A DNA stretch of 64,000 nt from Sycobia sp. Sy_11 (GCA_018907035.1 JACCIC010000001.1:4880001-4944000), one strand, 5' to 3'. Counted from the first letter of the stretch, positions 1 through 10,869 are shown. Notes: generated by a model not told the origin, from the sequence alone. Translations and numbers: made by a program.

Positions 1-450
1 AAACCTATATTTCAAAGAATATATTGTATTTTCTTTTATATCGTATTTACAAACTATCCATATATAAATCTTAGAAAGTTAAAAAATTATTGATATTTAG
101 ATTAAAATGCTCTAATGTATTGCATGATTTTTTTATTCTGTCTACCTGTTATAATAAAGGATACTCATAATAATTAAAAAATCATGGAAAACACAGCTAG
201 AAAACGTTTCACAAAGGTTTAATGAAAGTTCATACAAAACCGATACTGGAACTAATTCTACTGTTAACTCATCTTCAAAAGTCCTTGCGATGCTTCTGAT
301 AATGATTCAATTTGAAATTTAATAGAACCAAAATCAAAATAAATACTTTTTAATTTTATAATTTAGGTTATTATTAAAATTAGTTAAATTAAATAAATTT
401 TATTGATTACTTTTTACATAAACATTTTCATAATTTCCAGGAAATTGCAG
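1..450. other. AT-rich sequence, no gene seen
   Basis: Homopolymer-rich AT sequence with stops in all frames. The less AT-rich patch around 230-310 could be the outer part of the transposon remnant that follows, but it has no readable coding content. Confidence 0.6.
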
Positions 451-699
451 ACTAGTGCCATTTGGATGGACGTACAGAAGATTGGGAACAGTGAAGATTT
501 GATCAAATGTTTACATTGTTAATAGCATTATAGAAATTGTAGAGGCACAACAAATATGCTGAAACATTTACAAAATCAACGTCCATTATTATTTGAAAGC
601 GATTGTAAGCCTCTTGCGAGAGGAAATGTTGATGGTAAGAATAATAAGAATAAAAATTTGGGAGAAGCATCTAGTTCATTAAAGAGAAAACACAAATAA
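451..699 (+). pseudogene. BED-type zinc finger remnant of a hAT-like transposase
   Basis: One frame reads from 451 to the TAA at 697-699 with only two internal stops. The order is that of a BED finger: an aromatic Trp near the start (SAIW), a Cys-x2-Cys pair (KCLHC), then TTNMLKHLQNQ followed by RPLL. BED fingers bind DNA at the N-terminus of hAT-superfamily transposases and of domesticated ZBED proteins. Two adjacent stops (TAA TAG) directly follow the Cys pair, and the second zinc-binding His is replaced by Arg (CGT where CAT is expected). After the finger comes a Lys/Asn-rich linker, as in hAT proteins. No hAT catalytic domain is visible downstream. It is a dead fragment; a decayed host ZBED gene is the alternative. 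Confidence 0.7.
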
Positions 700-1828
700 A
701 ACGTAAACTTTTGCTATATGTATAAAAACAGTATTCTCAATATTACAGTATTAATATAAAATTAAAAAATTTATCTTTTATTATTTAGGATAATAACCAT
801 ATGTATGTAAAAAGTGGAGTCATTTAAAGTATAGATTTTATTGCAATAATTTATTTTAATCTATTTGCAAAATATAAATTGATTATTTTTTAAACTTATT
901 CTTTCATAATTATTAAATAAAAAATATTAATTTGTTTAGATACCATAAAAACCTTTTCCTGGTAATTAACTTAATTTTATAATTCAAATAATTAATATTT
1001 GAAATATTATAAAAAAATTATTCAGATACTAGTTTTTGAACATTTCAACACTTTTTTATATATAACAGAATTTAAAATAACAATAATGATGTCATTAAAA
1101 ATTTACGTAAATAGAAAATTTAATAAAAATAATGTAAAAAGCTTTCACTTTGAATCATCCATAAATTTGATCAAATAATTCGTAATCGCTAGAACAGCTT
1201 TAAATAACAACAAATTAGAACATATTATTAAATAAATAGTGTTTATAATATTTCAAAAATAATATTAAGTTTATTAGACATTGCACAAAAAACTAAATTG
1301 ATATAATTAAATATAGTTTTACCTTAAAACATATATTTATCAATGTGCTTCTTTTAAGGGCTGAGGTGACATATGAAAAATATTGTGCATTATATTCTAC
1401 AACACATTAATTTATGAAAATTTCAGATTTAATAATATCATAATATATATACAAAAAACGGATATGATATAAACTCAATCTATATTTACAAAAGTCAAAA
1501 AGAATAACCTCAATTTCATATGCACATGCTACCAACTTGTACATAATATTTAGAAATGCACAAAAAAACTCGATTTATTTAAACTACAATTAAACTTACA
1601 ACTTCTCACTACAAATAAAACTTATTTTGGCTTGTCAATTCACTATATGAATAAAAGCTTTAAACTTATAAGCAGAGATGCCTAGGCTGTATACCAATTC
1701 ATAGTCGACAGACATCTGATAATCTAAAAATAAAACTCCTGCAGATCTTCAGTGATTTTCTCTTGAAACTAGAAAAAGTGCTTGCATGTCTTACAGATGG
1801 AGAACCTGGTATAAAAAGCTGTTATATA
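700..1828. other. AT-rich sequence, no gene seen
   Basis: Long A/T runs and dense stops on both strands. No terminal repeats or coding remnant found. Confidence 0.6.
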
Positions 1829-2499
1829 TTGTAACGTTGCTGATAGCTTACCTTGTTGATAAGTTTTCCCCTCACCGTCGTCTCGTTTACGGATAATCTC
1901 CACTTCTCCTCGGGCGAGGTATTCGGGAATGAGGACTTGGAGAAAGGACCTTCGATATAGATTCTCGGGAAAGACCAAAAAGCGAACTGATTTTGCAATA
2001 TGACACTGATACAAGTTTTATTGAATTCGATGAAAATATATAAAACACGGCAACAATTCTATTACATTCCATGCGCCACTCTGACCATAACGCCACCAAG
2101 ATGGCTGTCTCGTCACCGTCTCACCGCCGTTTCCTTTCGCAACAACCCCTCGCACCGTTTCTTTCCCTCTCACCACTTTTTTGTTCGATCTCTCCTTCAT
2201 TATCCTTTCGTCTCTTCACCGGCCTTTCACCTTCTCTCTATCTTTCCTTTTTCACACTCGATCTTAGCTTCTTCTCCCCTCTCCACTCTGTCACTCTACC
2301 TTCGCTCCCTTTTTCTTTATTTAATCTATTTCTCGGCGCCTCACTTTCTTCGCCCTCTTGCTTTGTTTCTCCTTTTGTCACTCCTGACTCTTCACCGTCT
2401 TTTTTGACTTTTCTACCTTTCCTTTTCTTTCGTCGTTCCAGACAAGAGTACCGCTACTCATCACGCGGCTTTCTCCAATTTTCAAGTTAAGAAAAGACA
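1829..2499 (-). repeat. possible LTR of a retrotransposon (minus orientation)
   Basis: Read on the minus strand, the block ends with AACGTTACA at 1829, a typical LTR terminus. Internally it has a TATA-like TTTATATA near 2040, an AATAAA near 2019 and an initiator-like TCAGT near 2005. On that reading it could start with TGT at about 2499. The 2110-2480 part is strongly pyrimidine-rich on the plus strand, so open frames there are compositional. No second LTR, primer-binding site or retroviral-type gene is seen next to it, so at best it is a solo LTR. The boundaries are a guess. Confidence 0.3.
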
Positions 2500-3036
2500 A
2501 GGGGGGATGCACGACGGCGATGGTGGCTGCGCGTCGGTGGCATAGCTCGTGCTCTGCTTCGCCAACACCTCGTTGCCTGCGCTGCGACTGCGGTCGGAGT
2601 TGGCGGCTGGGACGCAGCGATGCTTCACCCTCGTACAATCATGGCAGTGCCTAGGTGCCTGTACGACGCCTGGCTGGGCAGATGGCAGCCGGGGACGCGA
2701 TGCTTGCTTACGGCGTGCTGCTGGCAGTCTCGGCTGTCTCCTCCTTAATCAGTGTCGACCTTCGACACTATATGCTCGGATGATACAGCTAGTGCGCTAC
2801 GTCTTCTCCTTGAGGTCGATATATATAATTGCTTTGCATATGGTGCAACAGTATAACGATAATGGCGGGTATCTGAGTAGCGAAAAGGTGCGTCCGCTCT
2901 ACTCGGCTGATCGGGAGCTTCTCTCTTGAGTGCTCGGTGTTCATCTCGGACACTCGCGTTGCGCGATTGCGTGGTCGCGTTGATCGATATCTCGATCGAT
3001 TTAAACTTTTACTTATACCATCGCAAAACGATGATT

Positions 3037-3041
<5 letters not shown>
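2500..3041. other. GC-elevated tract, function unknown
   Basis: GC-rich, CpG-containing unique-looking DNA between the LTR-like block and a (TA)n tract. An open frame at 2549-2929 (+) gives a Cys-rich but unfamiliar peptide with no domain. It may be part of the neighbouring repeats or a decayed exon. I cannot assign it. Confidence 0.35.
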
Positions 3042-3097
<56 letters not shown>

Positions 3098-3110
3098 TAT
3101 ATATATATTT
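3042..3110. repeat. (TA)n microsatellite
   Basis: Near-pure TA dinucleotides with a short imperfect end, directly left of the 60-bp repeat array. Confidence 0.95.
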
Positions 3111-3120
3111 AAAATTCGGT

Positions 3121-3354
3121 TTTTACGGGGAAACATTGTATTTTCGTGTACAGACGGTCGAATACGATATCCTGGTGCCTCAGGACGATTTGTACTGGGA
3201 TTTTGGTGTTCGGATGCTAGAATGCGATGTCCAGGTGCCTCGGGATAATTTGTACGGAGAATTGCATGTTCGGACGGTAGAAGACGATGTCCAGGGATAA
3301 CGGGACAACTTCTATGAAGAGATTCGTATTCTATCATTCGAATACTCAAACTTC
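3121..3354 (+). repeat. 60-bp imperfect tandem repeats, direct orientation
   Basis: About four units in a 60-bp register; recurring blocks are GATGTCCAGG, TGCCTCGGGA and ATTTGTACGG. Because 60 is a multiple of 3, the minus strand stays open (3035-3385) and shows a 20-residue repeat around PEAPGHRIL and SEH. That open frame is explained by the repeat and is not evidence of a gene. The array is followed at once by units in the opposite orientation. Confidence 0.85.
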
Positions 3355-3360
3355 CAGTAG

Positions 3361-3540
3361 AAGTTGATCCTGGATACTTGGACATAGTATTCTAACTCTA
3401 AACACAAAACTCTCTATATCAATTATCCCGAGACATATTCTATCGTCCGAACATGATACTCTTCGTAAACGTCGTCTCGAGACACTTGAATATCTTTTTC
3501 TACAGCTCGAACTTGAAAGTAATATTTTCTTCATAGAAGC
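3361..3540 (-). repeat. same 60-bp repeat, inverted orientation
   Basis: About three diverged units that match the reverse complement of the left array, for example AATTATCCCGAG, CGTCCGAACAT and ACTTGGACAT. One unit lacks roughly 11 bases in its middle. Together with 3121-3354 it forms a direct-then-inverted array able to fold back on itself. Confidence 0.75.
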
Positions 3541-4023
3541 CGTATGTAATAAGCATATATACGTATATGCTTATTATATATATTGTATAAAATGGTCAAC
3601 AAAATATCAGCTTTTTAAAGTGGACGCTGCTTTGAAGCAACTTTTTATACAGAAACGACGATAAAAAAAATTACGGAAAATATTTATAGTATTATAAATT
3701 TTTATATATAAATTACTTTTTATTTTGATATTATTGAACTGTTAAGAAATCGGTTAAAATATTATTGAGACGGGGTGGATGTTAATATTTTTATAAAATT
3801 GTCCAATTATTGTTGAACCTTCTATCTAATTAAGAACTTATGCTAAAAATATATAATATAAGTTGATAATGTTTCTTTAATTATATATTAGTATGCTTAG
3901 TATATTATATGATTCATAAATTAAGTATTTATATTACAACTATTTTCTTTTTATATTTAATATTGTTCTTTGGTCTTGTTCAAAATTTATTTCAAATTAA
4001 ATAACAACATTCATATAAAAATT
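3541..4023. other. AT-rich tail of the foldback-like repeat, then unassigned
   Basis: Around 3590-3670 the sequence (TTAAAGTGGACGCTG, then CAACTTTTTATACAGAA) resembles 10575-10625 (TTGAAGCTGGCGCTGAG, then GCACTTTTTTATACGGAA). This suggests the tail belongs to the same dispersed repeat family as the 60-bp units. The rest is plain AT-rich DNA. Confidence 0.5.
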
Positions 4024-4035
4024 TATGTTGCACGA
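4024..4035 (+). repeat. left copy of 12-bp target-site duplication
   Basis: TATGTTGCACGA, repeated exactly at 5537-5548 on the other side of the retrotransposon. Confidence 0.9.
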
Positions 4036-5536
4036 ATTTGACTCTAGAAGGGCAACCCTTGACCCTAAAAAAACAAGTGAAATAACTAGGTATTACCATC
4101 GATAGTAAGATGTCGGGGAAAAATCACCTGGAATACACAGCTCACAGGTTGATGGCTTGCCTGTGGCAGGTTAGAAGGGCCATAGACGGGACGTTGGGCC
4201 TTTGACCAGATACGATGAAGTGGATATATAAGGCTGTTCTAAAACCCCGACTAATATATGGTGCTCTAGTCTGGCGGGAGAACGGCCTTGTCCACTGCTG
4301 TTAATATACTCGAGAGAGTGAGTAGTATGATAATGAGAAGCACGATTAGGTCTACATCTACTGCGGCGCTAGGCATGCTCCTCAAGATAGAACCATTCAC
4401 ACTGACTTTGTTAGGCGCTGCTGCAAAAGTCCTCCAAAGAGTCAAAAGCTTTCTCTGAGAGCTTAGCAGGGAGGGTTCACTGCAGTTCTCCAAGGGACTG
4501 GACGGAAGTCGATTTTACGGATGAACCTGGTCGCCACGAACAGAAGCTTCCTCTTCGACAAGAAATATAAAGTCAGTATCCCATTCAAAGAAGAAAGGAA
4601 ATCTGGCCTAACAGGCATTCCAAACATTAGAGAACTGTGGTTCACAGACGGATCTAAAATTGAAAGGGGTGCAGGTGCAGAGGTGTACCGCAGAGGTATT
4701 GGTTGGGGAATAATCATCCAATTGGGATGATACCCCACCGTTTTTAAAACTGGAGGGGCGGAAATGGCCGTGAAAGTGGCCCTCACCACCCGTATTTGTA
4801 TCTGTTTAGACAGTAAGAGCGAATCACAAGCGCTAAATAGGTATACTACGAAATCCAAGCTGGTTAAAGACTGTTTTCTATTCCTGGATAGGTTGGGCTA
4901 GAAGGTAAAGGTCACGCTACTGTGGGTCCCGCGCCATCCAGGGATCAAGAAAAATATGGTGGCGGATGATCTAGCCAAAATGGAGCTAGAGTTGCTTATA
5001 ATGGCCCGGAGTCGCTTGTAGGACTCTGCAACACCCTCATTAAAGAGGAGATAGAGGAATGGGTAGCGAAGGAAAACAGCCTCCAATGGGAGGAAAATGG
5101 AAAATGCAGACAGGCAAAAGCTTTTATTACCATTAGAAACGCTAAGTACTGGGCCAAGGTTATTCTTGGTCTCAGTAGAAAAAGGGCTAAGGTACTTATC
5201 GAGATCCTCACAGGTCACGGTAAACTTCATGCCCACAGGTGCAGGATGGGTCTCACAATGGACCCCTCCAGTCGCTTTTGTTGCACAGAGGATCCAATCC
5301 TTGAATATATTCTGTATCACTGTCCCGACTTATTTGAAAGGAGATGGCTGTATTTAAAAGCTATATTCTTGGATATACAGGACATTAAGGTCAGCATGGT
5401 GAACAGAATGCTTTTGTTCCGGAAGGCCTGCCTATTATAGCGGGTGGTGGTCTTAGGAAGGGGCGCGAAGGGTTTCCCATACGTCCAAGGTCCGGAAGGC
5501 CCAACTCCGTAATTATACAAATAATAATAATAATAA
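4036..5536 (+). mobile_element. 5'-truncated I-clade (I/LOA/R1 group) non-LTR retrotransposon
   Basis: The insertion is bounded by identical 12-bp direct repeats and ends in a (TAA)n run (5519-5536). It holds the C-terminal part of a reverse transcriptase, an RNase H domain and a terminal Cys/His motif. Non-LTR elements that carry RNase H and end in TAA repeats are typical of the I group; that family link is established knowledge, while the clade call here is inference. Everything upstream of the RT thumb is missing, as expected from incomplete target-primed reverse transcription. Several stops and frameshifts show it is old, yet the duplication is still perfect. Confidence 0.9.
4063..5440 (+). 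pseudogene. reverse transcriptase / RNase H polyprotein remnant
   Basis: Readable pieces in order: RT C-terminus (LGITIDSKMS, HLEYTAHRL, KAVLKPRLIYGALVW) at 4090-4290; a linker; RNase H at about 4640-4980; and a C-terminal zinc-knuckle-like segment (CRMGLTMDP, CCTEDP, ILYHCPDLF) at 5230-5340, ending in TAG at 5438. All four RNase H acidic positions can be recognised: Asp in FTDGSK, Glu in GGAEMA, Asp in CLDSKSE and Asp in VADDLAKM. Stops interrupt the frame at 4093-4095, 4201-4203, 4728-4730 and 4899-4901, and the 4290-4500 part is frameshifted. It would have copied its own RNA at a nicked target. It is inactive. Confidence 0.9.
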
Positions 5537-5548
5537 TATGTTGCACGA
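5537..5548 (+). repeat. right copy of 12-bp target-site duplication
   Basis: TATGTTGCACGA, directly after the (TAA)n tail and identical to 4024-4035. Confidence 0.9.
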
Positions 5549-6004
5549 GATGATATATAACATATAATATTTAATTAGTAACTCCAAGAAGAAACTTTTA
5601 GAAACTAAAATAATAATTGTATATTGTTTTACATAAAAATTTGAATTTTTTGAAGGCCCTATTAGTAAAGAATAATTACTTTTTAAATATATTTGGTGCC
5701 CTGCTCATAATAGAGTACTGCCTGTACTCTTAATGCATATAACAGTTTATTAGCAGTACATCAATATCATTGTTTATTGATACGACGATTATTTGAGGTC
5801 AATTAGTTGTTACGTATAAAAGTGTCTTTCAGCTTTTATGAAATGATTAATGCTCCATTGTCGCTGATTTATGGGCTATAATTTTTTCTACTACGAAAGT
5901 TAAATAATCTTAATAATAAACAATAATAATATATTTTAAAATCTCACCAAAAATCCTAAATTATATAAATTTCACCAACCAATAGATTATAACGGAATTA
6001 AATT
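5549..6004. other. AT-rich sequence, no gene seen
   Basis: No coding remnant or paired repeat recognised. Confidence 0.6.
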
Positions 6005-6896
6005 AATAAATATTTTTATCGGTCTTACAGTTTTTATAATATAATATATTAGCTAAAATAATGACAGTCAGACTGTCCTTGTTTATAATCACCCCCGTAG
6101 AATCTGAAATAAAACTTATTACTACAATAAATTGTATTAGAAAACTAAAAATAAAAATAAAATAAAATAAATAATAAAAAAAATTAAAAATACAAATACA
6201 ATAATAACTAAAATAAAAATAAAAAATAATAAAAGTACTTATTCTATGTTAGTAAAGGACAACTTGACTGCCCCCACCACCTTAAATTTAAGATCAGCTT
6301 CTTGTCCGACGTTGCAAACCGCTGCGATTCATCCTCAGGAAATAAACTAAAATGAAAAACCCAGCATGTTACTTTATATACCTCATCCCCACTCTAAATT
6401 TATTAGTATAACATTTATAGGACCCCCCTTTTTTTCTTCAACTTAAATGCGAAATACAAATTCTAATTTAATAAGGAATGATAAGTGTTGTCCAATTTAC
6501 ACTACTTTAACATTGAATTTATATCTTTTATATCTATTCTTAATACCATGTTCCAAAATATTTACATTTTCAAAGTCGAAAGAATGTAACAAGTTTAAAC
6601 TATGTTCTTTTAGCCCAGATGTACCATTCATGCTTCGTAAGCTGTATTGATGTTCATATATTCTTTGTTTTAGGCACCATCCCATTTTTCCAATATAATA
6701 TTCGTCACAATCTTTACAATTTATTTTATATACTACTCCTGTTTTGAAACATTTATCATCCACATCTTTGCAATTATTAAATAGCTTTCTAACATTATTA
6801 TTTCTTCTAAAGTAAACTAGAATCTTATATTTTTTAAATGCACTTCTAATTTTTTTGGATAATTCTTTTACATATGGTAATATCACGATTTTATTA
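6005..6896 (-). mobile_element. Penelope-like element, 5'-truncated (family A)
   Basis: On the minus strand a GIY-YIG endonuclease segment is followed by a 3' region with a hallmark found in other copies in this window: CTGAGGATGAATCG, an ACGTCGGAC block, GGTGGTGGGGGCAGTCAAG, a T/A-rich stretch, GGACAGTCTGACTGTC, and a terminus like AAAAACTGTAAGACCG then ATAAAAATATTTATT. The 3' parts recur at 24234-24545, 49828-49869, 59522-59640, 62415-62660 and 62700-62905. The upstream reverse transcriptase is absent. Confidence 0.8.
6497..6886 (-). pseudogene. GIY-YIG endonuclease domain of a Penelope-like retroelement
   Basis: The 129-codon frame shows GVVYKINCKDCDEYYIG, the GIY-YIG signature preceded by the Cys-rich CKDC typical of Penelope-like elements. 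RIYEH and SFDFENVNIL follow, matching their C-terminal region. In these elements the domain nicks target DNA for insertion. The Arg normally found after YIG-x-T appears as MGW here, so the catalytic segment is altered. The Met at 6886 is only the first Met in a truncated frame. A related C-terminal piece lies at 59177-59300. Confidence 0.85.
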
Positions 6897-6905
6897 TTAT
6901 TATCC

Positions 6906-6908
<3 letters not shown>

Positions 6909-6962
<54 letters not shown>
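6909..6962. repeat. (TA)n microsatellite
   Basis: Pure TA dinucleotides. Confidence 0.97.
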
Positions 6963-6966
<4 letters not shown>

Positions 6967-7111
6967 CTTTACTTAAAAGCAGAATATTAGAGATTATATA
7001 TTTATTAATCATTTTTATTAATCATCAAAATTACAACTCTGAGCCAGAATAAGTAATTTAATTTCCATTTTGGTATGAATTCATAGATATGTATATTTTC
7101 AACGACATATA

Positions 7112-8225
7112 TTAGGTTGTCAAAATCTCCCTTCCGCTTTTTTGCTCTTCATTAAATGCTTTATAAAAAATGTTACAGTAGTCGGATTTACTTCAAATAT
7201 GCACCGTTTTGTTCGATAATCTGTTTCCATCTAGACGGCAACTTCATAATACCCCTCTCGTAGAACCGTTCTACTTATTTGCAAAGATCTCGGACAACCA
7301 CTTTTCACAAGCCTCTTTTGAGTCTAACTTTACACGACCAAGGGCGTTCGACATGGACAGGAACAGGTGGTAATCACTTGGCGCTATGTCCGGACTATAT
7401 GATAAAATCTCCCATTCGAACTCCCGTAGCTTTTGACGAGTCAGCAACGAAGTGTGTGGTCTGGCGTTGTCATGGTGGATCACCCTTACATACATACACA
7501 CATAGATACACCCTTCGTATTGGTTTAATTGTGGACGCTTCTGGTTGATAGCCTGCTTCAAGTGGTCCAGTTTTTTACAGTAGTTGGTAGAATTAAGCGT
7601 CTGGCCATATGGGAGCAGCTCATAGTGGATGATTCCCTTCCAATCCCACTAAACACACAGAAAAATCTTCCTAGCCGTCAATCCCGGCTTAGCCACTGTT
7701 TGGGACGGTCGACCGACTTTGGACCACGACCGTTTTCACTTGATATTGTCGTATGTGATCCATTTTTCGTTGCCAGTCACCATCCGTTTCAAAAATGGGT
7801 CGAGTTCGGTCCGTTTCAGCAGCACATCGCAAGTGTTGATTGGGTCTAAAAGGTTCTTTTGTGTCAAAAAAAACCTGCTGCAAAATCAAGCTTTTTTTAT
7901 ATCCGCATTCTGCAGATGGTTTAAAATATGCGTGCCATTCCCCAAAACACCATTACTCTCACGGAACGTTTCTCTAGCGGATTTGCCATTAACGAAGGAA
8001 AACTTTAAAATAGCGTGAATTTCGGCGTTAGTGAACTCCATGTTTGTACGTCTATAACTTTTGAACGCAATATCCAAACTAATCATGCATAGCGTCGTTT
8101 TGTATGTTATGTCAAGACCTTCCAAATGATATATAGTATTGCTAGATACCAGTTCTGTTGCGCTTTGTACATAGCCGCGAAATTCATAAGACCAAAAGGC
8201 GAAAGAGAGATATTTGACAACCTAA
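7112..8225 (-). mobile_element. mariner transposon with both terminal inverted repeats (copy 1)
   Basis: The ends are inverted repeats: TTAGGTTGTCAAAATCTCCC on the left; the right end, reverse-complemented, is TTAGGTTGTCAAATATCTCT. TA dinucleotides sit just outside both ends (7110-7111 and 8226-8227), as expected for mariner insertion. At 1114 bp it is shorter than the usual ~1.3 kb, because part of the transposase N-terminal half is missing. The ends look transposable in principle, but the gene is dead. Confidence 0.92.
7271..8041 (-). pseudogene. mariner transposase (DD34D), broken
   Basis: Cut-and-paste transposase. Pieces in order on the minus strand: N-terminal FTNAEIHAILKFSF and GKSARETFRE from the Met at 8039-8041; a deletion of most of the helix-turn-helix region; then TGNEKWITYDNIK, SRSTVPNSG, YELLPYGQTLNS, HHDNARPHTS and SPDIAPSDYHLF. 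The second and third catalytic Asp residues are present. The first is changed to Asn (GNEKW instead of GDEKW; codon at 7769-7771). Frameshifts and stops separate the pieces. The deletion explains the short element. Confidence 0.9.
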
Positions 8226-8227
8226 TA

Positions 8228-8327
8228 TATGAATATACATAAATTTGACTTATAATTCGTTTCAAATATGTACGTTTATAATTAAAATAATATTAAAATA
8301 ACACTAATAAACCAATTTTTTAATTAG

Positions 8328-8381
<54 letters not shown>

Positions 8382-9419
8382 CATATTCTAATTCTAAATT
8401 TCTTTTTGTTTCATACACCAATATATGATTCTATTTATTAATTAAATAATTGTTCTATGAACAAGAACCTTATACTAAAAAATCCAATTCAAAATCCAAA
8501 ATTAATATATTTACGTATAGCCATGTAAATATCCATATAAATATAATTTCTAAAATGTTTAGAATATATATCATTTAAATAAACACTCACCTGTAATTCT
8601 TAAAAAAAATTCCAAATTGATCAAATAGAAATGGAATCATTGAATTCAGAAATTATGCCTTGGAAAATTGCAATCCTAATTGAAAAATAATTAATGAAGC
8701 ATAAGTTTTTTTCTTAAACATTCTACTTTCAAATTTCTTATTTAAGAATTAAATTTATTATGATACTATTTAATAATGAAAGAAACTTACCTTAGGTTCT
8801 TCAAAAATTCGGAATTTCTTACATCTCAATACGTGTAAGTAATCGACTATAAATATTTTTTTTGTTATTTATTTTTTAGTTAGTTACTTTTTATGTTATA
8901 ATGAACCCATTGATTTTCTACGTTTCATATAAATACTTATAGGCATATAGACATATATACGAGTTATACTATATCACCTTGTATATACTCTATATATTCA
9001 ATTCTTGTTTTATATTATGTTCAATAAGTTAATACATCTAAGAACAATATGGATTAATAATTATTAACCTTTTTATATTATAATAAGCCATTTTTTAAAT
9101 AACCTAAGGTTTATTTAATTTGAAGGTATATGAAATAAATATAAGTGGACAAGTTATTATAAATCGATTAATAAATGATTAAAAGTAGAATCATACATTA
9201 GAATTGATATAAAAAATTATGTCTAAATTATGAACATAAATTATGACATTATAAAATTATTGTCTAAACATATAAACATTCCTGTTAATTTTATATAACC
9301 ATTGTATTTTTTGACTTAGAATTAATGATTCATAATGTATGCTTGTAAAATCTTATAACAAACCATGTAATTATGACATTATATGTACTTCTAATTCAAC
9401 AGAGTTAAATAAAAATCTT
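8228..9419. other. AT-rich sequence, no gene seen
   Basis: Very AT-rich; apart from one (TA)n tract nothing is recognised. Confidence 0.6.
8333..8379. repeat. (TA)n microsatellite
   Basis: Pure TA dinucleotides. Confidence 0.97.
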
Positions 9420-10289
9420 AGGCGAATAAGACGGCGACACATGTTAGTCGAAACCCCTCTGCTTCAAAAAGCGTTTTTTTCGTAAAAAACAATCTACGAC
9501 TTTTTGTAGGAAAGAGGCTGCGAAAAGTGCATCGACACCTATTCTTTTTCAAGATGCTCAAGTGGTACTACCCATGACAATTAGCCTCCTTCCCATATGA
9601 GTTCGCCCGAGGATAGAACACTACCGGAAACTCAGTCTTAATTCTAGCACACTAAATTTACCATGCTTCAGATGCTACCAATCATTACACTCTCGGTTAA
9701 GTGTACCCAATACCTTGCCTGATTTTCTAATACACCGATTGCTCTAGACTATTAAGATTCACTCTAGCATTCGATCCAGAGACTGTTTATTTTCTCAGTT
9801 CTCATTATACCCTTTTCCGACCTCATCGCTCATCACAGCCCAACAATCTGACTAAATACACCTTTTAGAGCATAAAAAGCAGTGAGTATCTTTCTTATTC
9901 TATATCTTACTCGAACGTGAAGTGACGCGCGAATTTGATATTTATATACCAAATCAACCGCCGCCGAAGCTCAATTATATAACTCCCCACCAGCACTCGA
10001 CCTACGCTGTACTACGAGACTGAGCTCGCATTACGAGTTCGATAAATTCAAAAGAATTATATGAACTCGTTTCAGCATTACGATAAACTCTTTTTATTTA
10101 GTAATACAAGATTTTAAATAATAGCTCGTTTTTTTTATCAAAACTATAGCTCGTCGAGATAGATCGCGATCACCGCATTCATCCTTTGCTCTAGCCTACT
10201 ATTTTGCACCAGGCAAAATCAGAAATGGAACACGTGTAATTATGTTACGAACGGTAGCGATTCAGGTAAATCTGCTGGAAATCCGCCAC
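9420..10289. other. mixed-composition block, possibly part of an LTR element
   Basis: Base composition changes abruptly at 9420 to a balanced, stop-rich sequence up to about 10030. A TATA-like GCATAAAAAGCAGTGAG lies near 9875. No terminal repeats, primer-binding site or coding remnant could be identified, so the LTR idea is only a suggestion. Confidence 0.3.
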
Positions 10290-10382
10290 ACTCCTTAGAA
10301 GTCGGTTCAAGATACCTGGACATTGTATTCCAGCGTCCGAATGCGTAACTACGAGATTAGCCGTAGAAGCCATCTATATATT
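10290..10382 (-). repeat. diverged copy of the 60-bp repeat unit
   Basis: TAGAAGTCGGTTCAAGATAC, CTGGACATTGTATTC and CGTCCGAATGCG correspond to TAGAAGTTGATCCTGGATAC, TTGGACATAGTATTC and CGTCCGAACATG in 3350-3460. This is a second dispersed member of the foldback-like family, here with about one unit. Confidence 0.7.
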
Positions 10383-10384
10383 TG

Positions 10385-10424
10385 TTCTCTCTTTTTCCCT
10401 CTCTCTTCCCCTCTGTCTCTCTCT

Positions 10425-10481
<57 letters not shown>
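10385..10481. repeat. CT-rich run followed by (TA)n
   Basis: A pyrimidine run of mostly CT to 10427 changes into pure TA from 10428. Confidence 0.95.
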
Positions 10482-10485
<4 letters not shown>

Positions 10486-10869
10486 TATTTTTCGTATTTT
10501 AAATTAAATACTGCGAATATGTAGGTATTGGTACCAACTAAAATTAAAGCAAAAAAAATTGTCTGCGAGATAGCACCTTTTTGAAGCTGGCGCTGAGATA
10601 GCACTTTTTTATACGGAAGTGATCAAAATTAGCCTCATTACAGTAATACTCACGTCGCATGTAGCAGATATTAATATATACATTGCGCTAAACTTTCAAA
10701 ATGCATAACTTTCAGTTATAAAATCTCGAGGTATAAACCTTAACTTCTGCAACACACATGAAGCAACCACTAAGAATATTGACGATAAATAAGTAACAAC
10801 GGTGTTTGAAATAATAATGTTTTTCTCATCGATCGTATAAATAACATCACAAATCGCCGGATAAACGAG
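10482..10869. other. AT-rich tail of the repeat copy, then unassigned
   Basis: 10560-10630 carries two tandem versions of GATAGCAC then CTTTTT and resembles 3590-3670. The remainder holds nothing recognisable. Confidence 0.45.

Noticed and set aside
2000..2490. Ser/Leu/Phe-rich open frames of 135-139 codons
   Set aside because: They reflect the pyrimidine-rich composition of the LTR-like block.
3035..3385. Genuine 20-residue-repeat protein
   Set aside because: The repeat follows from a 60-bp DNA period, and the array inverts immediately afterwards.
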